NCBI RefSeq assembly: GCF_014303395.1
Contig: NZ_CP060298.1
Location: 310,001-374,000 of the forward strand
Source of the DNA: Nakamurella sp. PAMC28650
GTDB taxonomy: Bacteria; Actinomycetota; Actinomycetes; Mycobacteriales; Nakamurellaceae
DNA length: 64,000 bases
Reading direction: 5' to 3'
Positions 56,063-64,000 of this stretch are shown here, in pieces. Every line of letters begins with the position of its first letter. Within the stretch, counting starts at the first letter, position 1. Both the position numbers and the translations under genes were made by a program. The notes beneath the pieces were generated by a model. It was not told the origin of the DNA and searched no databases. It saw only the letters and a program-made list of their open reading frames with translations.

Positions 56063-56178
56063 TTGCACCGCCGTGTCAGACCATCCCCGCGCGGCACTAC
56101 ATTCTTGAAGCGCACCGCCACCGACGAGCGTCAACGTCCCGGCGACCCTGCCTCTACCGCCCTCGAGGAGCTACCCGC

Positions 56179-57348
56179 ATGACAACGATCCTGGGGCAAC
56201 CGCCCATCGACTTCGACGCCGCCGGTGCCCGGTGGACCGCCCGCGAGATCGCCCAGCAACCCGCCCTGTGGCGGGAGGTGGCCCGTACGGTGGCCTCGGT
56301 CGGCGCAGAGACCGACGCGTTCCTCCGCCCGCTGCTGGACATCAGTGACCTGCGCATCGTCCTCACCGGGGCCGGCACCTCCGCGTTCGCCGGAGAAGTG
56401 CTTGCCCCGTACCTCGCCCGTGCCACCGGCCGACGGGTGGAGGCCATCGCCACCACGGACCTGGTCTCCAATCCGCGGTTGAACTTCGCCGAGAACGTTC
56501 CCACGCTCCTGGTGTCGTTCGCCCGATCTGGTGACAGTCCGGAAAGTGTCGCGGCCACCCGCCTCGCCGACCAGTGCCTCACCCGATGCCATCACCTCGT
56601 ACTGACCTGCAACAGCGGCGGCGAGCTGTACCGCGATCACAGCGGAGCACCGCGCTCTCTCGTGCGGGTCATGCCGACGGCCGCCAACGACCGCAGCTTC
56701 GCGATGACGTCGAGCTACACCTGCATGCTCCTCACCGCGTTGCTCGTTCTCGGTGCGGATCAGGGCGACGACCTCGCCGAGCGACTCGCCACCTCGGCAG
56801 AACGATTGCTGGCCACCAGCGCCGCCGAGATCCGGGCCGTTGCCCATCGGCCCTACCGCAGGATCGTCTACCTCGGTAGCGGCCCGTTGAAGGGAATTGC
56901 CCGGGAGTCCGCGCTGAAGATGCTCGAACTCAGTGCCGGCACGATCGCCACCTGGTACGACTCGCCGCTGGGGTTCCGGCACGGGCCCAAGTCGGTTCTC
57001 GACGACACGACGCTCGTCCTCGTCTTCATCTCCACCGACCCCTACACGCGAAAGTACGATCTCGACATCGTCGCCGAACTCCGGGCGACGCTCGCACCGG
57101 GAGCGGTCGTCGCTGTGACGGCACACCCGGACGACCACGACGGGAACAACACCTGGACGATCGACGGTGTCCAGGATGTCGATGACGCGGCCATCTCCCT
57201 ACCTTTCGTCCTGTGCGCCCAGCTGCTGGCGCTGTACATGTCGATCGCGCTCGGTCACACCCCTGACAATCCGTTCCCCGCCGGGGAGGTCAACCGGGTG
57301 GTCCAGGGCGTCACGATCCACCCCCTCGAAGGATTGGCGCAGCAGTGA
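56179..57348 (+). CDS. agaS: AgaS-like SIS-domain sugar-phosphate isomerase/deaminase
   Basis: ATG 56179 with GAGGAG 9 nt upstream; 389 aa. It has two SIS domains. The first shows IVLTGAGTSAFAGEVLAPYL and VSFARSGDSPESVAATRLAD; the second shows IVYLGSGPLKGIARESALKM with LELSAGTIATWYDSPLGFRH and GPKSVLDDTTLVLVFIS. The C-terminus ends EVNRVVQGVTIHPL. This is the AgaS pattern, whose members deaminate and isomerise galactosamine-6-phosphate to tagatose-6-phosphate. Just downstream of the sugar importer, it suggests amino-sugar catabolism. The kinase, deacetylase (agaA/nagA) and aldolase are not in the window. Confidence 0.85.
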   Translation: MTTILGQPPIDFDAAGARWTAREIAQQPALWREVARTVASVGAETDAFLRPLLDISDLRIVLTGAGTSAFAGEVLAPYLARATGRRVEAIATTDLVSNPRLNFAENVPTLLVSFARSGDSPESVAATRLADQCLTRCHHLVLTCNSGGELYRDHSGAPRSLVRVMPTAANDRSFAMTSSYTCMLLTALLVLGADQGDDLAERLATSAERLLATSAAEIRAVAHRPYRRIVYLGSGPLKGIARESALKMLELSAGTIATWYDSPLGFRHGPKSVLDDTTLVLVFISTDPYTRKYDLDIVAELRATLAPGAVVAVTAHPDDHDGNNTWTIDGVQDVDDAAISLPFVLCAQLLALYMSIALGHTPDNPFPAGEVNRVVQGVTIHPLEGLAQQ

Positions 57349-57496
57349 TCCCCGGCGGCCGGTGACGTCGACCTGATCGATCATCGGAGGAAGCCGGGGT
57401 CGGGCGGTGCGGGGCGTCCGGTCTTGTGGTGGGAGCGAGCGTTCCGCTAGCGTGCGCGGAACGTGCAGCGATCGCCTCAACGTGGAGGATTCGAGT

Positions 57497-57514
57497 ATGG
57501 ACCGGGCTCGATGA
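57497..57514 (+). promoter_or_regulatory. Possible 5-codon leader ORF (MDRAR) coupled to the LuxR-type gene
   Basis: ATG 57497 follows GGAGGATTCGAGT and reads MDRAR then TGA; this TGA (57512-57514) overlaps ATG 57511 of the regulator as ATGA. The only strong Shine-Dalgarno in the area (GGAGG at 57484-57488) is correctly spaced for the leader but about 22 nt from the regulator ATG. Translation of the leader may therefore deliver ribosomes to the regulator. Alternatively the regulator starts at GTG 57463 and the short frame is accidental. Confidence 0.4.
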
Positions 57515-58350
57515 CCGTGATTCCCTGGGCCCGACCGGACGCCGAGAATCAGCTGCGTGCGACCATCCGGGCCTGTCACGAGGTGTCCGGGACCGACTTC
57601 GTCTACGGCGGGCTGATCTGCGCCGGCGGGGTCCGCCTGTCATCGTTCATCGGTGCCAGGACGCGGGGACTTCATGGCCTGCTGGTGCGTCCGGGGATGG
57701 GTCTGGGCGGCCAGGTGTCCGAGGCGCAGCGGCCGCAGACCGTCTTCGACTACGCGGCCGACAAGGGCATCACCCACGACTACGACCGGCCGGTCCTGCG
57801 GGAGGGAATCCGTTCGGCGGCAGCGATTCCGGTGCTCGTGGGACAACAGACCCGGGGCCTTCTCTACGCCGCGACCAGAGCGGACACCCCGGTCGGCGGC
57901 CGGGTCGTCGAAGAGATGGTGAAGTTGGCCGGACGTCTGGCCGATCGCCTGCAGATCGACGACGAGGTCGACATCCGGCTGCGGTTGATGGGCGCGTCCC
58001 TGAGCCCGGCACCGGCGTCGTCGGAGGACGTTCGAGACGTCTACCGCGAATTGCGGGTGCTCTCGCAGATGGTCGACGACCCGATCCTCCGCGGCCGCCT
58101 GCTGCAGGCGACCCAGAGGCTGATCGGGCGTCCGGGAGCTGTGCCGGAACCAGATCCCGGCCTGACCCTACGCGAGATCGATGTGCTGGCCGAGGTTGCC
58201 CTGGGCTGCACCAACCGACAGATCGCCGATCGGCTGTCGCTGGCCACCGAAACGGTCAAGGCCTACCTGAAATCGGCCAGCCACAAGCTCGGGACCGAGA
58301 ACAGGTTCCAAGCCCTCTCGGAGGCTCGACGCCGCGGATTGGTGCCGTAG
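57511..58350 (+). CDS. GAF-domain LuxR-family transcriptional regulator
   Basis: From ATG 57511 the protein has 279 aa; GTG 57463 would add 16 residues. The N-terminal ~150 residues are GAF-like (LRATIRACHEVSGTDFVYGG, LLVRPGMGLGGQVSEAQRPQ, AAAIPVLVGQQTRGLLYAAT). The C-terminal LuxR helix-turn-helix reads GLTLREIDVLAEVALGCTNR, QIADRLSLATETVKAYLKSA and SHKLGTENRFQALSEARRRG. It is a one-component regulator that may sense a small aromatic or acyl ligand. It precedes the LLM oxidoreductase by 161 bp on the same strand and may control the 58.5-62.8 kb genes. Confidence 0.87.
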   Translation: MTVIPWARPDAENQLRATIRACHEVSGTDFVYGGLICAGGVRLSSFIGARTRGLHGLLVRPGMGLGGQVSEAQRPQTVFDYAADKGITHDYDRPVLREGIRSAAAIPVLVGQQTRGLLYAATRADTPVGGRVVEEMVKLAGRLADRLQIDDEVDIRLRLMGASLSPAPASSEDVRDVYRELRVLSQMVDDPILRGRLLQATQRLIGRPGAVPEPDPGLTLREIDVLAEVALGCTNRQIADRLSLATETVKAYLKSASHKLGTENRFQALSEARRRGLVP

Positions 58351-58511
58351 CCCAGCCCAGCCCCGCCCGCCCCGGTCGGTCCGGCACCCTCTTTCGTGGG
58401 TAGCGACGGACGAAGTGCATGCCACATGCTGTCGCTTGCACCAGCCGCCCTGCAGGCGGTGATGGTGGAGACCAGTCAATTCCATGCGTTCGTCCCGAGG
58501 AGGGCCAAGCA

Positions 58512-59501
58512 ATGAAGCTCGCGCTGTATCTTCCCAATTTCCGGGACAAGGTAACCCTGAAAGAGCTCGAAGACCTCACCGCGCTGGCCGAGGATCTCGA
58601 TTTCGACTCGGTCTGGACGCTCGACCGGATCATCGTTCCGGAGGCTTCCGATCGCGGGGAGCTGAAGTTTCCCTTCGGGATGATGACTGATTTCCCGTTG
58701 CAGATGCCAGTGATCGCCAGGGGTGAATGGTTCCAGGGCATGACGCTGATTCCATGGCTCGCTGCGAAGACCGAGAAGGTGCGGATCGGCATGAGCATCA
58801 TCGACACGCCCTATCGCTCGCCGGGTGTGCTCGCCGCCGAGCTCGCCACGCAGGACCACCTGTGCAATGGTCGGCTCAACGTCGGCATCGGGTCCGGTTG
58901 GATGCCCGAGGAGTTCGCCGCGGCGAGCGTCACCGACCTGTTCCCGCGCCGCCATGCCCATGTGCGCGAGACGATCGAGATCATGCAGGGCATCTGGACC
59001 AATGATCTTTTCGAATACCACGGCGAATTCGCCGATTTCGAACTGTCCGGGTTCGGGCACAAACCCATTCAGAAGCCGCACCCGCCGATCTACTTCAGCG
59101 GACTGAAGGATGCCAAGCGGTCGGCGAGACGCATTGCCAAATACGGACTCTCGGGCTGGATCGGTATCCAGGACGCGCCAGAGGACATCAAACGCTGGCG
59201 CACCGAGATCGAGCGTGAACTGAACGAGATGGGTGGCACCCTGCCGGAGAACTTCGACATGTGCAGCATGATCTGGTTCATGATCACCGACGAGGACGTG
59301 GACCAGACCCCGGCCGGCAAGGTCTCCAATCTGCTGGTGGGATCCGCGCGTCAGGTGGAGGACATCCTGAAGCGCTACCAGGAAGCCGGCATGACGATGC
59401 CTCTGCTGTGGCCGCCGTTCCGCGACGTGCCGACGTCCAAGACGCTCGATGACCTCAAGCGCCTGAACGAGGAGATCATGCCCAAGGTCAACGCGGTCTG
59501 A
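58512..59501 (+). CDS. LLM-class flavin/F420-dependent oxidoreductase
   Basis: ATG 58512 (GAGGAGGG upstream) gives 329 aa. It is a luciferase-like TIM barrel: MKLALYLPNFRDKVTLKELE, DFDSVWTLDRIIVPE, KVRIGMSIIDTPYRSPGVLA, AELATQDHLCNGRLNVGIGS and GWMPEEFAAASV. KPHPPIYFSG follows the standard family order. Both F420- and FMN-dependent enzymes share this fold; actinobacterial context favours F420, but the sequence does not decide. The substrate is unknown. Its 3' end overlaps the convergent PPOX gene by 14 bp. Confidence 0.9.
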   Translation: MKLALYLPNFRDKVTLKELEDLTALAEDLDFDSVWTLDRIIVPEASDRGELKFPFGMMTDFPLQMPVIARGEWFQGMTLIPWLAAKTEKVRIGMSIIDTPYRSPGVLAAELATQDHLCNGRLNVGIGSGWMPEEFAAASVTDLFPRRHAHVRETIEIMQGIWTNDLFEYHGEFADFELSGFGHKPIQKPHPPIYFSGLKDAKRSARRIAKYGLSGWIGIQDAPEDIKRWRTEIERELNEMGGTLPENFDMCSMIWFMITDEDVDQTPAGKVSNLLVGSARQVEDILKRYQEAGMTMPLLWPPFRDVPTSKTLDDLKRLNEEIMPKVNAV

Positions 59502-59919
59502 GGTGCGTGGTAGGAGTCGCCGTCCAGCCGCTCCACGAGGCGACGTCGATCGAGACGACCGGGCCGCGTGGGCGGCGCTCGCGGTAGACCGCGTAACGGT
59601 CCGCGAGCACGTCGACTGCCTCGTCGTCGGTGTCCAGCACGGATGCCCTACCGTCCGCCCTGGCCCACCACAGCCTGCTCCAGTCGTCATCGTAGAAATC
59701 GACAAGCAGGCAGACGGCGGGCCGGGCTGCGATGTTGTCGAGGCGGCGCAGATGTGTTGTGCTCTTAGGCTTGTCGTCGATCACGAAGACGATCCGCTCG
59801 TCGATGACGGCGAACGTCACCGGCACCAGGTGCGGGATGCCGTCAGCCGAAACGGTGGCCAGCCTGGCCACCCGGCCGGTGGCGAACCGGGCACGGGCCT
59901 GGGCCGCAGGCAGTCGCAT
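59488..59919 (-). CDS. PPOX-class (F420-dependent type) oxidoreductase, small split-barrel protein
   Basis: From ATG 59919 the protein has 143 aa: RFATGRVARLATVSADGIPH, LVPVTFAVIDERIVFVIDDK, PKSTTHLRRLDNIAARPAVC and LLVDFYDDDWSRLWWARADG, a split-barrel flavin/F420-binding fold of the TIGR03668-like group. A GTG about 60 bp upstream is also in frame; neither start has a strong Shine-Dalgarno, so the N-terminus is uncertain. It may reduce a small substrate with F420H2 or simply bind flavin. It lies antisense between LLM and acetoacetyl-CoA synthetase genes. Confidence 0.82.
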   Translation of the reverse strand: MRLPAAQARARFATGRVARLATVSADGIPHLVPVTFAVIDERIVFVIDDKPKSTTHLRRLDNIAARPAVCLLVDFYDDDWSRLWWARADGRASVLDTDDEAVDVLADRYAVYRERRPRGPVVSIDVASWSGWTATPTTHLRPR

Positions 59920-60075
59920 CAGGACCGTGCCGCTGGTGCGGCGTGGCAGTTGTCCATGACCATCCGGCACTCCATCTCGGTCGCTTGTCCGGCGAGTATG
60001 GCAACTCACCGGCTGTCCCGCTCGACCGGTGTGCGGTGGTGCCGGTGGTCGGCCGATATCGGTAAGGAGAGTTGA

Positions 60076-62055
60076 ATGGCAGAGACGCTGTGGAGTCCTT
60101 CGGCCGTACGCATCGAGAAGTCGGCTCTGCGAGCCTTTCTCGACTGGCTCGAAATCCGGGAGGGCCGGCCGTTCGACGACCACGATGCCCTGTGGGCCTG
60201 GTCCGTCGAGGACCTGGATCGGTTCTGGCTCTCCGTGGTCGACTACTTCGGGGTCGCGTTCTCTACCGCGTGGACGCAGGTGCGCACGGGCGACCCGATG
60301 CCCCGCACCCGTTGGTTCACCGGGGCCCGGCTGAACTGGGCGCAGCACCTGCTGCGCAAGGGGGCACCGGACGCGGTCGCCCTGGTCTGCGTCCAGGAGG
60401 GTGGCCACCCGGCCCGGGAGATCACCTTCGGCGAACTGCGTCTGGCGGTGGCGGCGGCGGCCGGCTGGTTGCGCCGGGCGGGTGTCCGTCCCGGCGACCG
60501 GGTGGCCGCCTACCTGCCGAACACGGAGCACGCCGCCATCGCCTGCCTCGCCACCGCCTCGGTCGGCGCGGTGTGGGCGTGCTGCTCCCCCGACTTCGGG
60601 GCCGAAGGCACCATCGGTCGTCTGGCGCAGCTGGATCCCACGGTGCTGATCGCCGCGGACGGATACCACTGGAACGGCAAGGATGTCGACCGCAGCGACG
60701 TCGTCGCGCGACTGCGGGCGGAGTTGCCGACGCTTCGTCACTTCGTCCACGTCCCCTATGTGTTCGACCGTCCGCCGCCGGACGGCTCGACGCCGTGGGA
60801 GGAGTTGCTGGCCCGCCAGGAGCCGCCGGATTTCGAGCAGGTGGAGTTCTCGCACCCGCTGTGGGTGCTGTTCTCCTCCGGGACGACGGGGCTGCCCAAA
60901 GGCCTGGTGCACGGACACGGCGGGATCACCCTGGAGGGTCTCAAGTGGTCAGGGCTCTACGCCGGGCTCCGTCCGGGCGAGCGGATCTTCACCTACACCT
61001 CCACCGGCTGGGCGCTGTGGAACATCCAGATCAACGCGCTCATGCAGGGGGCGAGCCTGGTCCTGTACGAGGGCAGCCCCGGATATCCGGCGGGAGCGAT
61101 CTGGGAGGTCGCGGCCCGCACGGGGACGCAGGTGATGTTGCTCGGCGCCGCGGTGATCACCGCCACCGCCAATGCCGGTATCTCCCCACGGCAGCAGGGA
61201 CTCGACCTGGGCCGGCTGCGTCATCTGCTGGTCAGCGGGTCCGCCCTGCCGTCGGCAGGCTACCTCTGGGTGATGGAGCACGTCAGTGCCGATCTGCGGA
61301 TCGACTCGACCAGCGGCGGCACCGACATCTCGGGCTCCTTCGTCGGTGCGAACGAGTACTCGCCCGTCCGGGTCGGACGGATCGGCGGCATCCTGGCGGG
61401 GGTCGACTGCGCGTCCTGGGACGAGAACGGTGAGCCGGTGATCGACTCGGTCGGCGACCTGGTCGTCACCCAGCCGATGCCGGCCATGCCGGTGTACCTG
61501 TGGAACGACCCCGACGGGGTGCGCTACACGGAGTCCTACTTCGAGACCTGGCCCGGTGTCTGGCGACACGGGGACTGGGTGACCATGCACTCCGACGGGA
61601 GCATCTCCGTGCACGGGCGTTCGGACGCGACCCTGAACCGGCAGGGCGTGCGGCTGGGCAGTGCCGACTTCTACGACGTCCTGGACACCATGCCGGAGAT
61701 CAGCGAGACCCTGGTCGTCGGCCTCGATCTGCCCGATGACGGCTACTGGCTGGGACTTTTCGTGGTTCCGGCCCCCGGCGAAGCATTCGATGACCTGTTG
61801 AAGAACAAGATCACCGCGACGCTCCGCACCCGTCTGACGGCCCGTCACGTGCCGGACGAGATCGTCGAGGCCCCCGCCGTCCCGCACACCCTCACCGGTA
61901 AGCGACTCGAGGTTCCGATCAAGAAGCTGCTCGCCGGACAGCCGCTCGAGAAGGTCGCCAACATCGCATCGGTCGACGACCCCGACGCGCTGCGCTGGTA
62001 CGCGCGTTTCGCAGCGGACCGGTTCGCAGCGGACCTGTCCGAGACAGCGGACTGA
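60076..62055 (+). CDS. aacS: Acetoacetyl-CoA synthetase (acetoacetate-CoA ligase)
   Basis: ATG 60076 follows AAGGAGAG; 659 aa, the normal length. It is an ANL-superfamily adenylating enzyme. The N-terminal AACS domain has LWAWSVEDLDRFWLSVVDYF, WFTGARLNWAQHLLR and ACCSPDFGAEGTIGRLAQLD. The P-loop is VLFSSGTTGLPKGLVHGHGG, and the A5-A8 motifs include STSGGTDISGSFVGANEYSP and RHGDWVTMHSDGSISVHGRS. The catalytic lysine lies in TGKRLEVPIKKLL near the end. It makes acetoacetyl-CoA from acetoacetate, ATP and CoA in the cytosol, feeding ketone-body or leucine catabolism. It is followed after 10 bp by a second LLM gene. Confidence 0.92.
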   Translation: MAETLWSPSAVRIEKSALRAFLDWLEIREGRPFDDHDALWAWSVEDLDRFWLSVVDYFGVAFSTAWTQVRTGDPMPRTRWFTGARLNWAQHLLRKGAPDAVALVCVQEGGHPAREITFGELRLAVAAAAGWLRRAGVRPGDRVAAYLPNTEHAAIACLATASVGAVWACCSPDFGAEGTIGRLAQLDPTVLIAADGYHWNGKDVDRSDVVARLRAELPTLRHFVHVPYVFDRPPPDGSTPWEELLARQEPPDFEQVEFSHPLWVLFSSGTTGLPKGLVHGHGGITLEGLKWSGLYAGLRPGERIFTYTSTGWALWNIQINALMQGASLVLYEGSPGYPAGAIWEVAARTGTQVMLLGAAVITATANAGISPRQQGLDLGRLRHLLVSGSALPSAGYLWVMEHVSADLRIDSTSGGTDISGSFVGANEYSPVRVGRIGGILAGVDCASWDENGEPVIDSVGDLVVTQPMPAMPVYLWNDPDGVRYTESYFETWPGVWRHGDWVTMHSDGSISVHGRSDATLNRQGVRLGSADFYDVLDTMPEISETLVVGLDLPDDGYWLGLFVVPAPGEAFDDLLKNKITATLRTRLTARHVPDEIVEAPAVPHTLTGKRLEVPIKKLLAGQPLEKVANIASVDDPDALRWYARFAADRFAADLSETAD

Positions 62056-62065
62056 CGGCGGACGG

Positions 62066-62815
62066 ATGCGTCTGGGTGCGACGCTCGCCCACCTGTCCCC
62101 GGGGCCTCCGATGGTGATCGCCGAACGGGCGAAACGACTGGTGGGCGCCGGGTTCGAGAGTCTGTGGGTGCCGCAGGTGATCGGGCGCGGTTTCATGGTC
62201 GCGGATCCGTTCGTCACCCTGGCCGTGGCGGCCACGGCGACCGAGGGCGTGGAGCTCGGGACGGCGACGGTGCAGGTCGCTCTGCACCATCCCGTCGACC
62301 TGGCCCATCGGATGCTGTCGCTGGCACTGGTGTGCGGCGACCGGCTCACCCTCGGTGTCAGCCCCGGGTCGACCGACACCGACTACGCCGCGTTCGACCA
62401 GGACTACGCCGCGCGCTTTCGCACCTTCGAGCAGAACATGGCGCGGCTGCGGCCTCTACTGCAATACGGCCGGGACGCCCGGGTCGACATCGCCCCGGCG
62501 GACGTGGCCCGCAGGATCCCACTCCTCCTGGGTTCCTGGGGCGCCAACGTCGAGCGTGCAGCTCGCGAATTCGATGGCTGGCTCGCCTCCGGCGTTCGCC
62601 GTTCGACGGACCAGATCATCGCCGCCCACGAACGGTTCCGGGCGGCGGGTGGCCGGCGCGCCATCGTGTGTGCCCTCCGGCTGGCCGACGAGCACGACCT
62701 CGGCCCGATGGGAGAAGCGTTGCAGCGCTATGCAGAAGCCGGTTTCGACGATGCTGTCGTACTCATCGACCCCGACGGCCCGCCGCCAGAGCAGGTACGG
62801 GCCACGCTGGGTTAG
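62066..62815 (+). CDS. LLM-class F420-dependent oxidoreductase, short form
   Basis: A 249-aa luciferase-like protein: MRLGATLAHLSPGPPMVIAE, GFESLWVPQVIGRGFMVADP, VELGTATVQVALHHPVDLAH and RMLSLALVCGDRLTLGVSPG. IPLLLGSWGANVERAAREFD and GFDDAVVLIDP close the barrel. It is 50-80 residues shorter than the usual LLM length, with a short C-terminal half but no sign of a frameshift. It starts 10 bp after aacS, so it is probably co-transcribed. The cofactor and substrate are inferred from the family only. Confidence 0.82.
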   Translation: MRLGATLAHLSPGPPMVIAERAKRLVGAGFESLWVPQVIGRGFMVADPFVTLAVAATATEGVELGTATVQVALHHPVDLAHRMLSLALVCGDRLTLGVSPGSTDTDYAAFDQDYAARFRTFEQNMARLRPLLQYGRDARVDIAPADVARRIPLLLGSWGANVERAAREFDGWLASGVRRSTDQIIAAHERFRAAGGRRAIVCALRLADEHDLGPMGEALQRYAEAGFDDAVVLIDPDGPPPEQVRATLG

Positions 62816-62932
62816 CCGGCGAAGGACCCGGCAACACTTCCACGCAAACTTCGATCGGGACATCCACCCGACATCGCAGATCGCGGGGCGCTGATCGTCC
62901 ACCTCGCGACACCGGAGCGCTAGTCTCGCGAG

Positions 62933-64000
62933 GTGTCGTTGGTCGAGCGCGATGATCTCGTCGCCCGCATTGCGGCCGCCCATGCGGCAGCCCGGGCTGG
63001 ACACGGCTCCATCGTTGCGGTGTCCGGGGAAGCCGGCGCCGGCAAGACTTCACTGGTGCGCGCGGCCTTTCCTGGCCGGACGGCGGCCTGGGGGTTCTGT
63101 GAACCGCTCTCCACGCCACGCCCGCTCGGGCCGTTCCGCGACATCTCCCGGATCATCTGGGGCGGCAGGGCCGACCACGATCTGCGGGAGACGCTTCTGG
63201 ACTGGATGGGCGGCGAGCCCATCCCACTGGTCGTGGAGGACGCACACTGGATCGACGACGCGAGCGCGGAACTGCTGCGGTTTCTGGGACGACGGATCGA
63301 ATTCTCCCGTGGCCTCGTCGTGGTCACGTTCCGCGACGAGCTGGCCCCCGCCCATCCCCTCCAATCATTCTTCGGCGACCTGGCTTCCGCGCGCACCGTC
63401 GAGCGCATCGTGCTGGCACCGTTGTCCGCGGACGCCGTCGCGCAGCTGACGGGCCGAGCGCAGGACGTGGAGAACATCTACCAGCTCACCAAGGGCAACG
63501 CGTTCCTCGTCGTGGAACTCGCCCAGGCGTCGGGTCGCCGGATCTCACCGACCCTGGCCGACGAGGTCGCCTCCCGGGTCGGTCGACTGTCCGACCCGTC
63601 CCGACATCTGGTCGAAATGCTGTCGGTGATCCCGGGAAGGACGGACACCCGACTGCTCGCCGAGGACTGGCGACACCTCGACGAGGCCGTTGTGGCCGCC
63701 ATCCTGGAGGCGGACGACACCCACGTCGAATTTCGACACGAACTCATCCGACTGACGATCGAGGACGGTCTCCACCCCGCCCGGAAGGCCTCGCTGCACG
63801 CCGAGGTGCTGGAACGGTTGATCGGACTGGGCGACACCGAGCCGGCGGTGATCGCCTTCCACGCCCACCACGCGCATGCGGTCCGGACCGCCTTCGATGC
63901 CGAGCAGGCTGCGGGTGACCGTGCCGTGGAGACTCGATCGCATCGCGCCGCGGCCGAACACTTCAGCCGCGCGGTCGAAGGCGCGCCCGCGGGCACGGGC
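62933..64000 (+). CDS. AAA-ATPase LuxR-type (LAL/MalT-like) regulator, N-terminal part, cut by right edge
   Basis: GTG 62933 opens a frame that stays open to the end of the window (356 codons). It begins SLVERDDLVARIAAAHAAAR, then the P-loop VSGEAGAGKTSLVR (about residues 33-46). Walker B is IPLVVEDAHWIDDASAELLR, with a VVVTFRDEL sensor region and YQLTKGNAFLVVELAQASGR. This matches the ATPase half of large LuxR-family regulators, which end in a helix-turn-helix beyond this window. The target is unknown. Confidence 0.82.
   Translation, partial: MSLVERDDLVARIAAAHAAARAGHGSIVAVSGEAGAGKTSLVRAAFPGRTAAWGFCEPLSTPRPLGPFRDISRIIWGGRADHDLRETLLDWMGGEPIPLVVEDAHWIDDASAELLRFLGRRIEFSRGLVVVTFRDELAPAHPLQSFFGDLASARTVERIVLAPLSADAVAQLTGRAQDVENIYQLTKGNAFLVVELAQASGRRISPTLADEVASRVGRLSDPSRHLVEMLSVIPGRTDTRLLAEDWRHLDEAVVAAILEADDTHVEFRHELIRLTIEDGLHPARKASLHAEVLERLIGLGDTEPAVIAFHAHHAHAVRTAFDAEQAAGDRAVETRSHRAAAEHFSRAVEGAPAGTG

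Noticed and set aside
59920-60918. Long extension of the PPOX-class protein over the acetoacetyl-CoA synthetase start
   Set aside because: The extended part has no family similarity and lies antisense to strong aacS coding sequence.

Overview
The window is high-GC DNA with GTG/TTG starts, 4-nt stop/start overlaps, F420-type LLM and PPOX oxidoreductases and actinobacterial-style insertion sequences. It looks like the chromosome of a soil or plant-associated actinomycete; no rRNA, tRNA or CRISPR array is visible, so genus cannot be fixed from sequence alone.

Layout. (1) 1-5.3 kb: a kelch-like lipoprotein running off the left edge, a secreted phosphoesterase, a DUF4091 glycoside-hydrolase-like protein and a DeoR/GlpR-type regulator whose last ~40 codons are frameshifted. 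(2) 5.4-6.9 kb: a decayed IS4-family element with clear terminal inverted repeats. (3) 7.3-26.8 kb: a same-strand (minus) block of surface and secretion genes. Two membrane glycosyltransferases, one of them a GtrA/GT2/GT-C fusion, are followed by four large secreted proteins (quinoprotein-like beta-propellers, a soluble sugar-dehydrogenase domain, PKD and Ig-like modules) and a membrane-anchored glycoside-hydrolase-like protein. The four secreted proteins share about twelve copies of one ~195-aa DUF1349/concanavalin-like module; two genes carry perfect recent tandem duplications of it (2 x 597 bp and 3 x 576 bp). (4) 26.8-36.6 kb: an insertion-sequence graveyard with an IS1182 fragment, a complete IS66, a complete ISL3, a VSC-repeat gene fragment, a two-gene TniA/TniB-like transposon with only its right end recognisable, and an intact IS3 nested in the orfA of a second IS3.

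(5) 36.7-50.6 kb: a coherent catabolic locus. A FadR-type GntR regulator is divergent from a tightly overlapping operon encoding both AcnX subunits (probable cis-3-hydroxy-L-proline dehydratase), an M24 Xaa-Pro-type peptidase and a GH95 alpha-L-fucosidase. Next to it is a five-gene operon for a complete oligopeptide ABC importer plus an S9 prolyl-oligopeptidase-family peptidase. I infer uptake and breakdown of (hydroxy)proline-rich, possibly fucosylated, peptides. This is the most interesting candidate system here. (6) 51.2-52.6 kb: an IS1380 transposase. (7) 52.9-57.3 kb: a sugar ABC importer (binding lipoprotein, two permeases) followed by an AgaS-like SIS isomerase/deaminase, suggesting amino-sugar use. 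(8) 57.5-64 kb: a GAF-LuxR regulator with a possible 5-codon coupled leader ORF, an LLM flavin/F420 oxidoreductase, a PPOX-class protein, acetoacetyl-CoA synthetase, a second short LLM protein and the start of a large AAA-type LuxR-like regulator cut by the right edge.
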